Assembly: GCA_905214225.1 (NCBI GenBank)
Contig: CAJMLL010000003.1
Location: 1 to 64,000, forward strand
Reading direction: 5' to 3'
Origin: an uncultured bacterium
Lineage (GTDB): Bacteria; Bacillota; Clostridia; Peptostreptococcales; Anaerovoracaceae
Length of the DNA: 64,000 nucleotides
In this document: piece by piece, positions 1-8,444 of the stretch
How the letters are laid out: each line of letters opens with the position of its first letter
How positions within the stretch are numbered: position 1 is the first letter of the stretch
Program-made: the position numbers and the translations under genes
Notes under the pieces: model-generated
What the model was told of the DNA's origin: nothing
The model's input: only the letters and a program-made list of their open reading frames with translations
The model's database searches: none

Positions 1-77
1 ACTGGTCAAAAATATTATGTTTTTTCACTGTCCTCTTGACGGGGAGCAGTTCATCGTGGAAGGGTGGGGTTCTTATT

Positions 78-1586
78 TTACAGCAGCTCGCTGTCCACTT
101 CAAACGGGTGTTTTGCGTAGCTGTATCTGCCCACCAGGAAGTACACGATACCGCCGGTCAGAAGGCCCAGGACGATTTCGTGAATGTGGAAAGGCGCGAT
201 CTTCACGCGGTTAAAGAAGATAAAGACGGACAGGCTGGCGATCATGGAAGCGATGCAGGCTGTGGCATTTCCTTTTTTCCAGTAGAGTCCGCCGATCATC
301 GGCCAGAAGAAGGCGGCTTCCAGTCCGCCGAAGGCGAACAGGTTGATCCAGACGATGATGTCTGGCGGGTTCATGGCGATGATGCAGGTGATGATACCCA
401 GAAGCAGAGTGATGCCGAAGCTGTATTTCTGCACGCGGGATTCTGCTTTTTCTTCGCGCTCCGGATTGTTTCCGACGATGTAGTGCAGGTAGAGGTCCTT
501 GATGATGGTCGCGGAGGCGAGGATCAGCAGGGAATCAACCGTGGACATGACGGCGGCAAGCGGAGCCGCCAGGAAGAGTCCGGCTGCCCAGGTCGGCATA
601 TAATGAAGAACGACATACGGAATGACGGAGTCAGTCGTCTTGATGGCGCCCTTTGGAATCAGCGGCGCCGCGATTGTTCCGGCGAAGTGCATGCCGATCA
701 TCAGAATGCCGACGACAACGGTTCCGTAAACCATGGCACGGTGCATGGAACGCGTGTCTTTGAAGCCCATGCAGCGTACGGCTGTCTGCGGAAGTCCCAG
801 TGTCGCGATGCCGACCAGTACCCAGAAGGAGATCAGGTAGCCAGGCTGCAGAGCGATGATTCCCTTGCCATAGTGGCCTTTGCCCATGAGATTCCAGCCC
901 GGGTTGATCTGGTTGAGCTGAGCAGTCAGATGGTGCATGCCGCCGCCTGTTTTCAAAATGAAGAAGAGCAGCAGGAAGGTGCCGCAGGTCATGATGATGC
1001 CCTGGATCATGTCGGTGACGACAACGGCGCGGAATCCGCCGACGGAGGTGTAGATGATAACGACCGCGGCGAACAGCAGCAGGGACCACATGTACGGAAG
1101 GCCCGTGACGGTCTGCATCAGGGTGGCGCCGCCGATGAACTGGGCGACCATCTGGGTGGTGAAGAACACAATCAGAGCGATTCCGCTGATGATGACGACC
1201 GGCGCCGATTTATAGCGGGCGCGAAGGTAGTCCGTGACGGTGACTGCGTCGATTCTGCGGGAAATCAGTGCGAATTTCTTTCCGAGAACGCCCAGGGTCA
1301 GGAAGGTCGTTGCGATCTGAATGCCCGCCTCCCAGGACTGGGTGAGACCGAAACTTGCGGCCAGTCCCGGTCCGCCGAGGAAGGAGCTGGCGCTTGTATA
1401 GGTTGCTACCAGCGTCATGGCGAGGATGAATCCGCCCATCCCGCGGCCGCCGGCGAAGTAGTTGTCCAGGAATCCCTGTGAAGAATGCTGTCTGGCGGAG
1501 ACGCGGCTCTGCCAGATGCCGATGACCATGGTGAAGACCATGTACACAGCGAGAATTCCCAGGATTACAGCCTGTTTACCGGTCAT
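78..1586 (-). CDS. panF: Sodium/pantothenate symporter PanF
   Basis: Sodium:solute symporter (SSS) family protein of about 502 residues, the usual length for PanF, which imports pantothenate, the coenzyme A precursor, with Na+. The translation is almost entirely hydrophobic, with about 13 membrane segments. The SSS signature region is visible as TYTSASSFLGGPGLAASFGL near residue 60-80, and GIATLGLPQTAVRCMGFKD lies further on. I chose the ATG at 1586 because GGAGGACGCC sits directly before it; an open frame continues to 1640 but has no ribosome-binding site. The start overlaps the end of the yhdT-like gene by 11 bases, which implies translational coupling, and the YhdT-PanF pairing is itself diagnostic of the pantothenate transporter. 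Substrate assignment rests on family and neighbour; another SSS substrate is possible. Confidence 0.88.
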   Translation of the reverse strand: MTGKQAVILGILAVYMVFTMVIGIWQSRVSARQHSSQGFLDNYFAGGRGMGGFILAMTLVATYTSASSFLGGPGLAASFGLTQSWEAGIQIATTFLTLGVLGKKFALISRRIDAVTVTDYLRARYKSAPVVIISGIALIVFFTTQMVAQFIGGATLMQTVTGLPYMWSLLLFAAVVIIYTSVGGFRAVVVTDMIQGIIMTCGTFLLLFFILKTGGGMHHLTAQLNQINPGWNLMGKGHYGKGIIALQPGYLISFWVLVGIATLGLPQTAVRCMGFKDTRSMHRAMVYGTVVVGILMIGMHFAGTIAAPLIPKGAIKTTDSVIPYVVLHYMPTWAAGLFLAAPLAAVMSTVDSLLILASATIIKDLYLHYIVGNNPEREEKAESRVQKYSFGITLLLGIITCIIAMNPPDIIVWINLFAFGGLEAAFFWPMIGGLYWKKGNATACIASMIASLSVFIFFNRVKIAPFHIHEIVLGLLTGGIVYFLVGRYSYAKHPFEVDSELL

Positions 1587-1869
1587 GGCGTCCTCCTTCC
1601 TCAGAAGAAGCAGTGTCCGGATTTCCATCTTCATCCTCAAGACTGAAGTTGATGAACACTTTCTTCAGCAGAATGGCCAGCCCGACCAGAGCCACCACAA
1701 AAACGCCCGGCGTGCTGAGCAGCCACCACAGAGGCAGTCCTCCGATCTGCATCCCGCTTCCGGACAGTCCGTACGCAAACCCGACATGCCAGATGAAACA
1801 TACGACGAACAGCACGAGCGTCGCCCTGGCTTCCTTCCGGATCTGCCTTTCTTTCTCTTTTCTTGTCAT
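1576..1869 (-). CDS. yhdT: YhdT family small membrane protein (PanF partner)
   Basis: A 97-residue protein with two hydrophobic segments (about residues 15-35 and 45-70) separated by a short loop containing GLPLWWLLSTPG, matching the YhdT/DUF997 family that is usually encoded directly before panF. Its role is unknown; it is presumed to assist the symporter. The N-terminus is charged (TRKEKERQIRKEA) and the C-terminus is acidic. The ATG at 1869 follows AGAAAGGAATTGATT, a good ribosome-binding site; the frame is open to 1920 without one. Its 3' end overlaps the panF start, so the two genes are one transcription unit read towards the left edge. Confidence 0.8.
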   Translation of the reverse strand: MTRKEKERQIRKEARATLVLFVVCFIWHVGFAYGLSGSGMQIGGLPLWWLLSTPGVFVVALVGLAILLKKVFINFSLEDEDGNPDTASSEEGGRHDR

Positions 1870-1945
1870 AATCAATTCCTTTCTGTGGTGCCGCATCCCC
1901 GCGGCTCCCATGAAACGCATTCTCCCCGCACACAGACGGGTACCT

Positions 1946-1958
1946 GTATATTATATAC
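1946..1958. repeat. GTATAT-T-ATATAC palindrome over yhdT-panF -10
   Basis: Perfect 13-bp palindrome about 80 bases upstream of yhdT. It covers a TATAAT hexamer on the minus strand (plus positions 1950-1955), so a protein bound here would block that promoter. It resembles the GTATACTGTATAC sites found in many other intergenic spaces of the window. Confidence 0.5.
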
Positions 1959-2092
1959 GTATTTCCAAGAGATTCCAGTACTTCCGATAAAACCTGCCCG
2001 GCAAGGAGCCAAAGGCATTGAGAGATAATATTCGTGGACAAGTATAAATCTTTCGGAAATTTAAGAATTGTTTTTGAAGAAAGGTGGTAAAA

Positions 2093-2098
2093 TATAAT
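2093..2098 (+). promoter_or_regulatory. Candidate -10 (TATAAT) for the secreted Big_2 protein
   Basis: TATAAT occurs 63 bases before the ATG at 2161. The -35 region is weak (TTGTTT-like about 19 bases upstream), so only the -10 is supported. Confidence 0.4.
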
Positions 2099-2160
2099 AA
2101 GTGAGCAGGGAAATAAAAGATGAGGCTATCATCTTAATAAAAGAAAGGAGTAAAATCAAA

Positions 2161-3183
2161 ATGAATAAGAAAACATTATCAAAGCTGACCAGTGTCCTGC
2201 TGGCAGCGGCTATGGTCCTTGCCTTCATGCCGGCACTGACCTTCAGTTCACACGCAGCCACGAAGAAGGCAAAAACTTCTATTACACGTGTTGCTCCTAA
2301 GGCAGCCAAGACTTCCGTACAGCTTGGAAAGAGCCTGACTTTCAAGGTTAAGGTTGTTCCGTCCAAGCTCGCAAAGAAGACGACCTTCACATCCAGCAAC
2401 ACCAAGGTTCTGACGGTAAATAAGAAGACCGGAAAGGCTTCCGCAAAGAAAGCCGGAACATCAAAGGTAACGGCCAAGGCCGGCAAGCTGTACGCATCCT
2501 GGACGGTAAAGGTTACCAAGGCTGCAAAGACAGAAAGATCCACAGGAGCTGCAGCAACACTGCAGAAGGAAATGGATCAGTTCAAGGGCAAGACAGCAGC
2601 AGACATCGCAGGCATGACCGAAGAGCAGCAGGCAGAACTGCTGAAGCAGTATTCCGCAATTATACCGGCCAATGTCACGATTGACGATTCTTTAGTCAAG
2701 TCCATGACGGCTGAGCAGAAGACCATGCTGGCGAAGGATCTGGAAGTTCTGTCCAACTATGACGCAACGGTCACAGCAGGAACAAAGAGCGGAAAGAACG
2801 CAACAGTAAAGGTAAAGGTGACTACATATAAGTACAGCACAGTCAACAAGACACTGGTTAATAATGTAGCAAATGATTTCGGCCTCGACAACCTGAAGGC
2901 TCTGTACAAGGATCCGACAAACAAAGAACTCGGTGCAAAACTCGTTGCTGTCGTCATCAAGGATCTCAACGACCAGATTCCAGCAATCAAGGCTGCAGGA
3001 AAGACAACAACTACCGTTACTGTACCGATGACACTGGAGAACGGTGTATGGCAGACAACCAAGACCACAGATCTGACAAAGGCATCCAAGACCGGCGCAT
3101 TCAAGCTGGCTGACGCCATGACAGACGGTCTCTGCACAGTAGTTGCAGATGTAGCGGCCAAGGCAGCGGCTTTGATCAAGTAA
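2161..3183 (+). CDS. Secreted Big_2 (bacterial Ig-like) protein
   Basis: A 340-residue protein with a classical signal peptide: KKTLSKLTS, then a hydrophobic core, then cleavage probably after SSHA-A around residue 34. Residues about 40-120 form a bacterial Ig-like (Big_2) domain, with the typical pattern VQLGKSLTFKVKVVP, SSNTKVLTVN, GKASAKKAGTSKVTAKAG. The remaining ~220 residues are Lys/Thr/Ala-rich and match no family I recognise; a helical stretch rich in E and Q lies near residues 130-170. There is no LPXTG signal, so it is either secreted or held non-covalently. The ATG at 2161 follows AGAAAGGAGTAAAATCAAA. The gene stands alone between a divergent promoter region and a strong terminator. 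Function unknown; a surface or adhesive role is inference only. Confidence 0.75.
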   Translation: MNKKTLSKLTSVLLAAAMVLAFMPALTFSSHAATKKAKTSITRVAPKAAKTSVQLGKSLTFKVKVVPSKLAKKTTFTSSNTKVLTVNKKTGKASAKKAGTSKVTAKAGKLYASWTVKVTKAAKTERSTGAAATLQKEMDQFKGKTAADIAGMTEEQQAELLKQYSAIIPANVTIDDSLVKSMTAEQKTMLAKDLEVLSNYDATVTAGTKSGKNATVKVKVTTYKYSTVNKTLVNNVANDFGLDNLKALYKDPTNKELGAKLVAVVIKDLNDQIPAIKAAGKTTTTVTVPMTLENGVWQTTKTTDLTKASKTGAFKLADAMTDGLCTVVADVAAKAAALIK

Positions 3184-3234
3184 ACGCCTAACTGCGGCGC
3201 TTTACGTCAGACAGCCATATAATATGGAACGATC

Positions 3235-3272
3235 AACCCCGTGCGGACAAAATATCCGTGCGGGGTTTTCTT
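3235..3272 (+). terminator. Rho-independent terminator of the Big_2 gene
   Basis: Arms 3235-3247 and 3255-3267 (AACCCCGTGCGGA / TCCGTGCGGGGTT) pair over 13 positions with two G-U pairs around a 7-base loop, followed by TTTTCTT. Confidence 0.85.
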
Positions 3273-3390
3273 GCGCTTTGAATTTTGTCCTGTGAAGAGG
3301 AAGATTCTGGAAAAAACAGCGCGATTTTCCCTGTAAACCCCCGGTTTAGAAGATTTATTTGTATACATACAAAAAAGAGGGGAAAAGTTG

Positions 3391-3419
3391 TTGACAGGGA
3401 TGAAGAAAAAGGGTATAGT
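3391..3419 (+). promoter_or_regulatory. Sigma-70 type promoter of metY
   Basis: TTGACA (3391-3396), a 17-base spacer and TATAGT (3414-3419). It lies 332 bases before the metY start codon, giving a long untranslated leader. Confidence 0.8.
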
Positions 3420-3425
3420 AAGTGC

Positions 3426-3750
3426 ATAAGTTAAATCACATTAAATCAGTATGTTAATAGAGTTAATAGGAACCACGGAACAGCAGAAGCATGGTGCCGG
3501 GTGAAAGGAGAAAAACTTGGGTATCATATTTGAAGAGCTGGTTCGCAGGAACTACAGATTCGGGCGAATGTTATAACATCGGAAACAGATTGTTTTCCGG
3601 CCCCGGAGAAGCAGCCGCGGACAGCAGCCGGAAACATCGATATAAATAAGTATAAAGCATTCGAACAGAAATTATCAAACCCATAAATATAAATCAGATA
3701 GAATAATAAAGAGGTTGGCAGTGCCCGAAACTGCAGAAAGAGGAAATAAA
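3426..3750 (+). promoter_or_regulatory. Long metY leader, possible cis-regulatory RNA
   Basis: About 325 bases of untranslated leader between the promoter and metY. It holds several self-complementary stretches (for example around 3595-3640, where TTTTCCGGCCCCGG and CAGCAGCCGG recur), but I could not match it to a SAM-I, T-box or cobalamin riboswitch by eye. A leader of this length before a methionine/cysteine gene suggests regulation at the RNA level; that is inference. Confidence 0.4.
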
Positions 3751-5037
3751 ATGGCAGAGCATAAGTTTGGATTCAATACACTTCAGCTTCACGTAGGACA
3801 GGAAGAGGCAGATCCGGTTACGGATTCCAGAGCCGTTCCTATTTATCAGACAACATCATACGTTTTCCATAACTGCCAGCATGCGGCAGACCGTTTTGGC
3901 CTGAGAGACGCCGGCAACATTTACGGAAGACTGACCAACTCCACACAGGGTGTCCTGGAGCAGAGAGTTGCCGCACTGGAAGGCGGCGTTGCAGGACTGG
4001 CACTCGCATCCGGAGCTGCAGCAGTAACTTACTCCATCCTGGCACTCGCATCCGGCGGAGATCACGTTGTCGCACAGAAGACCATTTACGGCGGAAGTTC
4101 CAACCTGCTGGAGCACACACTCCGTCCATACGGAATCGATACAACATTCGTAAATGCGCATGACCTGAAGGAAGTTGAAGGAGCAATCAAGGAGAACACA
4201 AAGGTTGTTTACCTGGAGACTCTGGGCAACCCGAACTCTGATATTCCGGACATCGACGCAATTGCTGAAATCGCTCACAAGCACGGCATTCCGGTTGTCG
4301 TAGATAACACATTCGGCACACCGTACCTCTTCCGTCCGCTGGAGCACGGCGCAGACGTAGTCGTACATTCTGCAACCAAGTTCATCGGCGGCCACGGAAC
4401 AACACTGGGCGGCATCATCGTAGACGGAGACACATTCGACTGGAGTAAGTCCGATAAGTATCCGCAGTTCACAGAGCCGAACGCAAGCTACCATGGCGTC
4501 AAGTTCGCAGACGTTCCGGGAACTGTTGCGACATATGTAAGAGCCATCCTGCTCAGAGATACAGGTGCTACACTTTCTCCGTTCAATGCCTTCCTCCTGC
4601 TGCAGGGCCTGGAGACACTGTCCCTGAGGCTGGACCGTCACATTGAGAATACAAAGAAGGTTATCGAATACCTGAAGACACAGCCGCTGGTTGAGTCTAT
4701 CAACCATCCGTCCCTGCCGGATCATCCGGATCACGCCCTGTATGAGAAGTACTTCCCGAACGGCGGAGCTTCCATCTTCACATTTAACATCAAGGGCGGA
4801 CAGAAGGAAGCCTTCGAGTTCATCGACCACTTGAAGATCTTCTCCCTGCTGGCTAACGTCGCAGACGTGAAGTCCCTCGTCATTCACCCGGCTACAACAA
4901 CACATGCCGAGCTGAACGAGCAGGAACTTGAAGCAGCAGGAATTCACCAGAATACAATCCGTCTGTCCATCGGAACAGAAGACGCTGAGGACATCATCTG
5001 GGATCTGGATCAGGCATTCCAGGCAGTCGGAAAGTAA
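3751..5037 (+). CDS. metY: O-acetylhomoserine aminocarboxypropyltransferase (sulfhydrylase)
   Basis: PLP enzyme of the Cys/Met metabolism (gamma) family, 428 residues, the length typical of MetY. It makes homocysteine from O-acetylhomoserine and sulfide, in the direct-sulfhydrylation branch of methionine synthesis. The opening FNTLQLHVGQEEADP and PIYQTTSYVF are hallmark sequences; D185 sits in VVVDNTFGTP, and the PLP-binding lysine is K210 in HSATKFIGGHG. The C-terminal SLLANVADVKSLVIHPATTTH is also typical. The ATG at 3751 follows AGAAAGAGGAAATAAA; an earlier in-frame start at 3715 lacks a ribosome-binding site. The gene is monocistronic, with its own promoter, long leader and terminator. 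Together with cysK at 53.9 kb it gives the cell two sulfide-fixing routes. Confidence 0.93.
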   Translation: MAEHKFGFNTLQLHVGQEEADPVTDSRAVPIYQTTSYVFHNCQHAADRFGLRDAGNIYGRLTNSTQGVLEQRVAALEGGVAGLALASGAAAVTYSILALASGGDHVVAQKTIYGGSSNLLEHTLRPYGIDTTFVNAHDLKEVEGAIKENTKVVYLETLGNPNSDIPDIDAIAEIAHKHGIPVVVDNTFGTPYLFRPLEHGADVVVHSATKFIGGHGTTLGGIIVDGDTFDWSKSDKYPQFTEPNASYHGVKFADVPGTVATYVRAILLRDTGATLSPFNAFLLLQGLETLSLRLDRHIENTKKVIEYLKTQPLVESINHPSLPDHPDHALYEKYFPNGGASIFTFNIKGGQKEAFEFIDHLKIFSLLANVADVKSLVIHPATTTHAELNEQELEAAGIHQNTIRLSIGTEDAEDIIWDLDQAFQAVGK

Positions 5038-5244
5038 TTTTACGACCAAAAATACCCGCGCTGCGGCAGCCCATTTCCGCAGCGCTTCAGCAAGAAAACT
5101 CCTTTATCTCTGCAAAATGTGCAGAATAAGAAAACCTGTAACTGGTATCTGCAGATGTGCAGAGAAGCAAGCCAGTAAAACCGTAAATCTGTAAAAAGCC
5201 GGCAGCAGAAACTGCCGCCGGGAAAATGTGTATGTGTATAACAG

Positions 5245-5295
5245 AGACAGCCCCACAAAGTTATGAAAATGACTTGTGCCGGCTGTCTTTTGTTT
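5245..5295 (+). terminator. Terminator downstream of metY
   Basis: AGACAGCC (5245-5252) pairs with GGCTGTCT (5281-5288), with an inner CACAAAGT/ACTTGTG stem, followed by TTTTGTTTTC. A second perfect hairpin without a T-run (GCGCTGCGG / CCGCAGCGC, 5058-5085) lies just after the metY stop. Confidence 0.75.
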
Positions 5296-5704
5296 TCGGC
5301 GCATGTTCTGGATGGAAACGGAAACAGGCCGTTGAGAGGGGCGGGCACAGCATTGAAATATAAGTATACTGTATACTTTCTTGGGCGTAGAAGCGAATCG
5401 GGCCTGGTCCTTCGGAATTTCGGCTGACCCGGAAACAGCAAAAGGAAATGATAATATTTGTTTAAATATCACAAAAACTGCAAGGATACATGTGAAATAA
5501 TTGTGGTGATAATGAATAAAGATTTGCGAAACTTGAAATTGTCTGACCACAATGGTAAACTATATCATAGATTATGTTCTTTTTGAAGAACTCATACCCG
5601 TTAACTTGATAATTTTTTGGATGTGGTGTATAACTATTGTTGCAGAAATTTATCTGTTTGCACAAAACGGGTATGGATTGGTATTTGTCGAAAGGAGAAA
5701 AACC
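5296..5704. other. Intergenic region before ilvE with a GTATAC palindrome
   Basis: No convincing gene. It contains the perfect 13-bp palindrome GTATACTGTATAC at 5364-5376 and, near 5539, an inverted repeat ATTGT-N6-ACAAT overlapping a weak promoter-like region for ilvE. The rest is AT-rich. An open frame in phase with ilvE begins at 5552 but has no ribosome-binding site and non-coding composition. Confidence 0.5.
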
Positions 5705-6730
5705 ATGGAGAAGAAAAATCTTGACTGGGGAAAACTTACATTTTCCTATCAGCCGACTGATTATCGTTATGTAGCTAACTGGGAAAACGGAAGCTGGGAC
5801 GACGGAGAGCTGTCCACAGAGCCGACCGTAACAATGAGCGAGTGCGCAGGCGTCCTGCAGTATGCACAGGCTGTATTCGAAGGCCTGAAGGCATATACAA
5901 CAAAAGACGGCAGAATCGTTACTTTCCGTCCTGACCTGAACGGCGAGCGTATCGAGAGATCCGCAAAGCGCCTGGTTATGCCGGTATTCCCGAAGGAAAG
6001 ATTTGTAGACGCAGTAAAGAAGGTTGTTAAGGCCAACGAAGCATGGGTTCCGCCATTTGGCTCCGGAGCAACACTTTATCTGAGACCGTTCCTGTTCGGA
6101 ATCGGACCGGTCATCGGCGTAGCACCGGCACCGTCCTATCAGTTCCGTATGTTTGCTACTCCGGTAGGACCATACTTCCCGGGCGGAGCTGTTAAGCCGA
6201 TCAGAGTTAAGGTTTCTGACTACGACAGAGCAGCGCCGGTAGGAACAGGAGACATCAAGGCAGGTCTGAACTATGCAATGTCCCTGCGCGCAATTGATGA
6301 GGCACACAGACAGGGATTCAACGAGAACTTCTACCTGGATTCCAAGACCAGAACAAACCTCGAGGAGACAGGCGGAGCCAACATCATCTGCATCAAGGGC
6401 AACAAGTTCATCACACCGAAGTCAAATACAATTCTGCCATCCGTTACACGTCGTTCCCTGGAAGTCGTTGCAAAGGACTACCTGGGCATGGAAGTTGAAG
6501 AAAGAGTCATTCCGTTCACAGAACTGAAGGAAATGGACGAGATCGGTGTCTGCGGAACAGCTGCAGTAATCGCTCCGGTTGGAGAGATCAACGATCACGG
6601 AGATGTCATCAAGGTTCCGACAGGCATGGAGAAGTGCGGACCGGTTCTGAAGAAGCTGAGAGATACACTGACAGGAATTCAGATGTGCGAGATCGAGGCA
6701 CCGGAAGGCTGGATCGTCGAGATCAAGTAA
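5705..6730 (+). CDS. ilvE: Branched-chain amino acid aminotransferase
   Basis: Class IV PLP aminotransferase of 341 residues that transfers amino groups between glutamate and the 2-oxo acids of valine, leucine and isoleucine. Family features are YAQAVFEGLKAY near residue 53, LYLRPFLFG near 124, and the PLP lysine K185 in TGDIKAGLNYA. The C-terminal EVGVCGTAAVIAPVGEI-like segment is read here as DEIGVCGTAAVIAPVGEI. Length and motifs match the larger BCAT type common in Firmicutes rather than D-amino acid transaminases. The ATG at 5705 follows GAAAGGAGAAAAACC. It is a single-gene unit closed by a terminator. No biosynthetic ilv/leu genes are adjacent, so it may serve amino acid fermentation as well as synthesis. 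Confidence 0.9.
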   Translation: MEKKNLDWGKLTFSYQPTDYRYVANWENGSWDDGELSTEPTVTMSECAGVLQYAQAVFEGLKAYTTKDGRIVTFRPDLNGERIERSAKRLVMPVFPKERFVDAVKKVVKANEAWVPPFGSGATLYLRPFLFGIGPVIGVAPAPSYQFRMFATPVGPYFPGGAVKPIRVKVSDYDRAAPVGTGDIKAGLNYAMSLRAIDEAHRQGFNENFYLDSKTRTNLEETGGANIICIKGNKFITPKSNTILPSVTRRSLEVVAKDYLGMEVEERVIPFTELKEMDEIGVCGTAAVIAPVGEINDHGDVIKVPTGMEKCGPVLKKLRDTLTGIQMCEIEAPEGWIVEIK

Positions 6731-6774
6731 TCTTCTTCTCTCGTTTTGGCAAACGTTTGAACAGAACATATACG

Positions 6775-6807
6775 CGGCACGGCCATTCAGCTGTGCCGTT
6801 TTCTTTT
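6775..6807 (+). terminator. Terminator downstream of ilvE
   Basis: CGGCAC (6775-6780) pairs with GTGCCG (6793-6798), followed by TTTTCTTTT. Confidence 0.75.
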
Positions 6808-7026
6808 GCCGGACTTCCGCTAATGGGAGGCTGACTGCTTCTGATTTACCAGGGTGGTGGGGTCTGTTATATCTGATGCAGCTGCTCCTTTCGCTGTGAT
6901 ACAGTTCTGACAGGACATCAGGCAGATTACAGAATGGAGTCCGGGATGCATATTTCCGATACAGTGGAAAACAGATCGTGCTACATTATATTGGTATCTA
7001 TGAATGATTGAAAACAGGGAGGAATT

Positions 7027-7536
7027 ATGGATTGGGAAAGCGCAGACCATGGATTTGGTCCTGAATACGATGAGCATTCAAAAATACTGATTTTAGGAAG
7101 TTTTCCTTCTGTAAAATCCAGAGAGCAGGCCTTCTATTACGGCCACCCGCAGAACCGCTTCTGGAAAGTGCTGGCGGCGCTGGCAGGGGCAGAAGTGCCG
7201 GCTGGTGTAGAGGAAAAGAAGGTCTTTCTTCACGCTCATCACATTGCCGTTTACGATGCGATCGAATCCTGCACGATAAAAGGTTCCTCAGACAGTTCCA
7301 TCCGGGATGTGATTCCTGCAGACATCCGGCCAATCCTGAACGGCTCGGAAATCGGCAGCAGAATTTTCACCAATGGCCGGAAGGCCGGTCAGATGTATAA
7401 GAAGTACATCCTGCCGGAAACCGGGATCCCGTCTCATGACCTTCCGTCCACGAGCCCGGCCAACGCAGCCTGGACACTGGACAAGCTGATCGCTGAGTGG
7501 GGAAAGTGGATTAAGTCCGAGTGGGTTTCAATTTAA
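7027..7536 (+). CDS. DNA-deoxyinosine (hypoxanthine/uracil) glycosylase
   Basis: A 169-residue member of the uracil-DNA glycosylase superfamily, closest to the hypoxanthine-DNA glycosylase group that removes deaminated bases. Motif 1 is seen as ILGSFPSVKSREQAFYYGHP (about residues 23-42), followed by the NRFW box and AVYDAIESC. The C-terminal LPSTSPANAAW around residue 142-152 is the second active-site motif. Such proteins are cytoplasmic and start base-excision repair. The ATG at 7027 has CAGGGAGGAATT upstream. The gene is isolated between ilvE and a convergent flavin-reductase gene, with no clear operon partner. The exact damaged base cannot be read from the sequence; mismatch-specific uracil activity is the main alternative. 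Confidence 0.82.
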   Translation: MDWESADHGFGPEYDEHSKILILGSFPSVKSREQAFYYGHPQNRFWKVLAALAGAEVPAGVEEKKVFLHAHHIAVYDAIESCTIKGSSDSSIRDVIPADIRPILNGSEIGSRIFTNGRKAGQMYKKYILPETGIPSHDLPSTSPANAAWTLDKLIAEWGKWIKSEWVSI

Positions 7537-7613
7537 GAAAATGAAATATGAAAATCAACTTGAGCAGGCGAAAAGAAAATGACGGTCAAATCCTTTCCTT
7601 TTCCCGACTGCTG

Positions 7614-8444
7614 TTATTTCTTTTTGCGAGAAGAATGTTCCCTGTGTTTTCTGCTGCTCTGAATGGAATGCGCTTCTTCGCGCTTCTGGTCCTGCGCATG
7701 CTTTCTGATGTGTGATTTCGCAGCTGATGTCTTATGTTTTGTCTTCATCGCAGACTTTGTGTGGTTTATCTTCGCGGCTTTTTCCCTGCGCTTTTTCTTT
7801 TTTGTCCGGTCTTTCATGACGGAAAAACCGAATTGACCGAGCGGGCGGCCTAACGTGTAATAGGTACCGTGGGAATAGGCGATCGGGCGGGAATACTCGA
7901 GGTGGAAGGTATTGTTTTCATCCATATATGCTTCATCGGCCTGAACGCAGACGACTTCGGCAAGGAACATGACGTGGCTGCCCAGATCGATGGACTGGGT
8001 AACGCGGCATTCGATGCTGACCGGAGACTCGTCAACGGTCGGGGCCTTGATCTTGCAGCTCTTTCCCGTGGTGAGTCCGAGGGCCTCGAATTTATCGATG
8101 TCGCGGCCGGAACGGACGCCGCAGAAATCTGCCGCGGAGGCAAGGGCTTCTGTGGTCAGATTGATGACGAACTCGCCGGTTTTCTCGATAATGCCGAAGG
8201 AATAGCGTTCGCAGCGGACGGAAATAGAGACCATCGGCGGATCGGAGCAGATGGTGCCGGTCCATGCGACGGTGAAGATGTTCGGCTTTCCGGTGTCCGG
8301 ATTCAAAGTGCTGACCATGACGGCCGGAATCGGATAAAGCTGGTTGCCCGGTTTGGCAAACGGGACCTTGTTGTGCGGCCGGTGCTGATGCTTATGATTG
8401 TGATTGTGATTCTGATTCTGTCTGCTGACTTCTGCTTTATTCAT
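7614..8444 (-). CDS. Flavin reductase-like protein with low-complexity tails
   Basis: Residues about 25-205 form a flavin reductase/FMN-binding split-barrel domain of the flavoredoxin type: YPIPAVMVSTLN, NIFTVAWTGTICSDPPMVSIS, SFGIIEKTGEFVINL, FCGVRSGRDIDKFEALGL, and LGSHVMFLAEVVCVQ. Such proteins bind FMN and pass electrons in anaerobes; the partner is unknown. Two additions are unusual: an N-terminal Asn/His/Gln alternation (residues about 11-25, many N-H-N-H steps) and a C-terminal ~65-residue tail rich in K, R, H and S from about residue 212. The tail could bind nucleic acid, polyphosphate or metal; this is inference. The ribosome-binding site is weak (AGAAAGAG), so the His-rich start is less certain than the core domain. 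Confidence 0.8.
   Translation of the reverse strand: MNKAEVSRQNQNHNHNHKHQHRPHNKVPFAKPGNQLYPIPAVMVSTLNPDTGKPNIFTVAWTGTICSDPPMVSISVRCERYSFGIIEKTGEFVINLTTEALASAADFCGVRSGRDIDKFEALGLTTGKSCKIKAPTVDESPVSIECRVTQSIDLGSHVMFLAEVVCVQADEAYMDENNTFHLEYSRPIAYSHGTYYTLGRPLGQFGFSVMKDRTKKKKRREKAAKINHTKSAMKTKHKTSAAKSHIRKHAQDQKREEAHSIQSSRKHREHSSRKKK

Noticed and set aside
36-1481. Long open frame antisense to panF
   Set aside because: Its translation is charged low-complexity sequence with no family resemblance, whereas the opposite strand encodes a clear transporter with a ribosome-binding site.
3480-3540. T-box-like phrase CATGGTGCCGGGTG in the metY leader
   Set aside because: The upstream stem I region, AG-bulge and terminator expected of a T-box are not visible in the 60-70 bases available before it.
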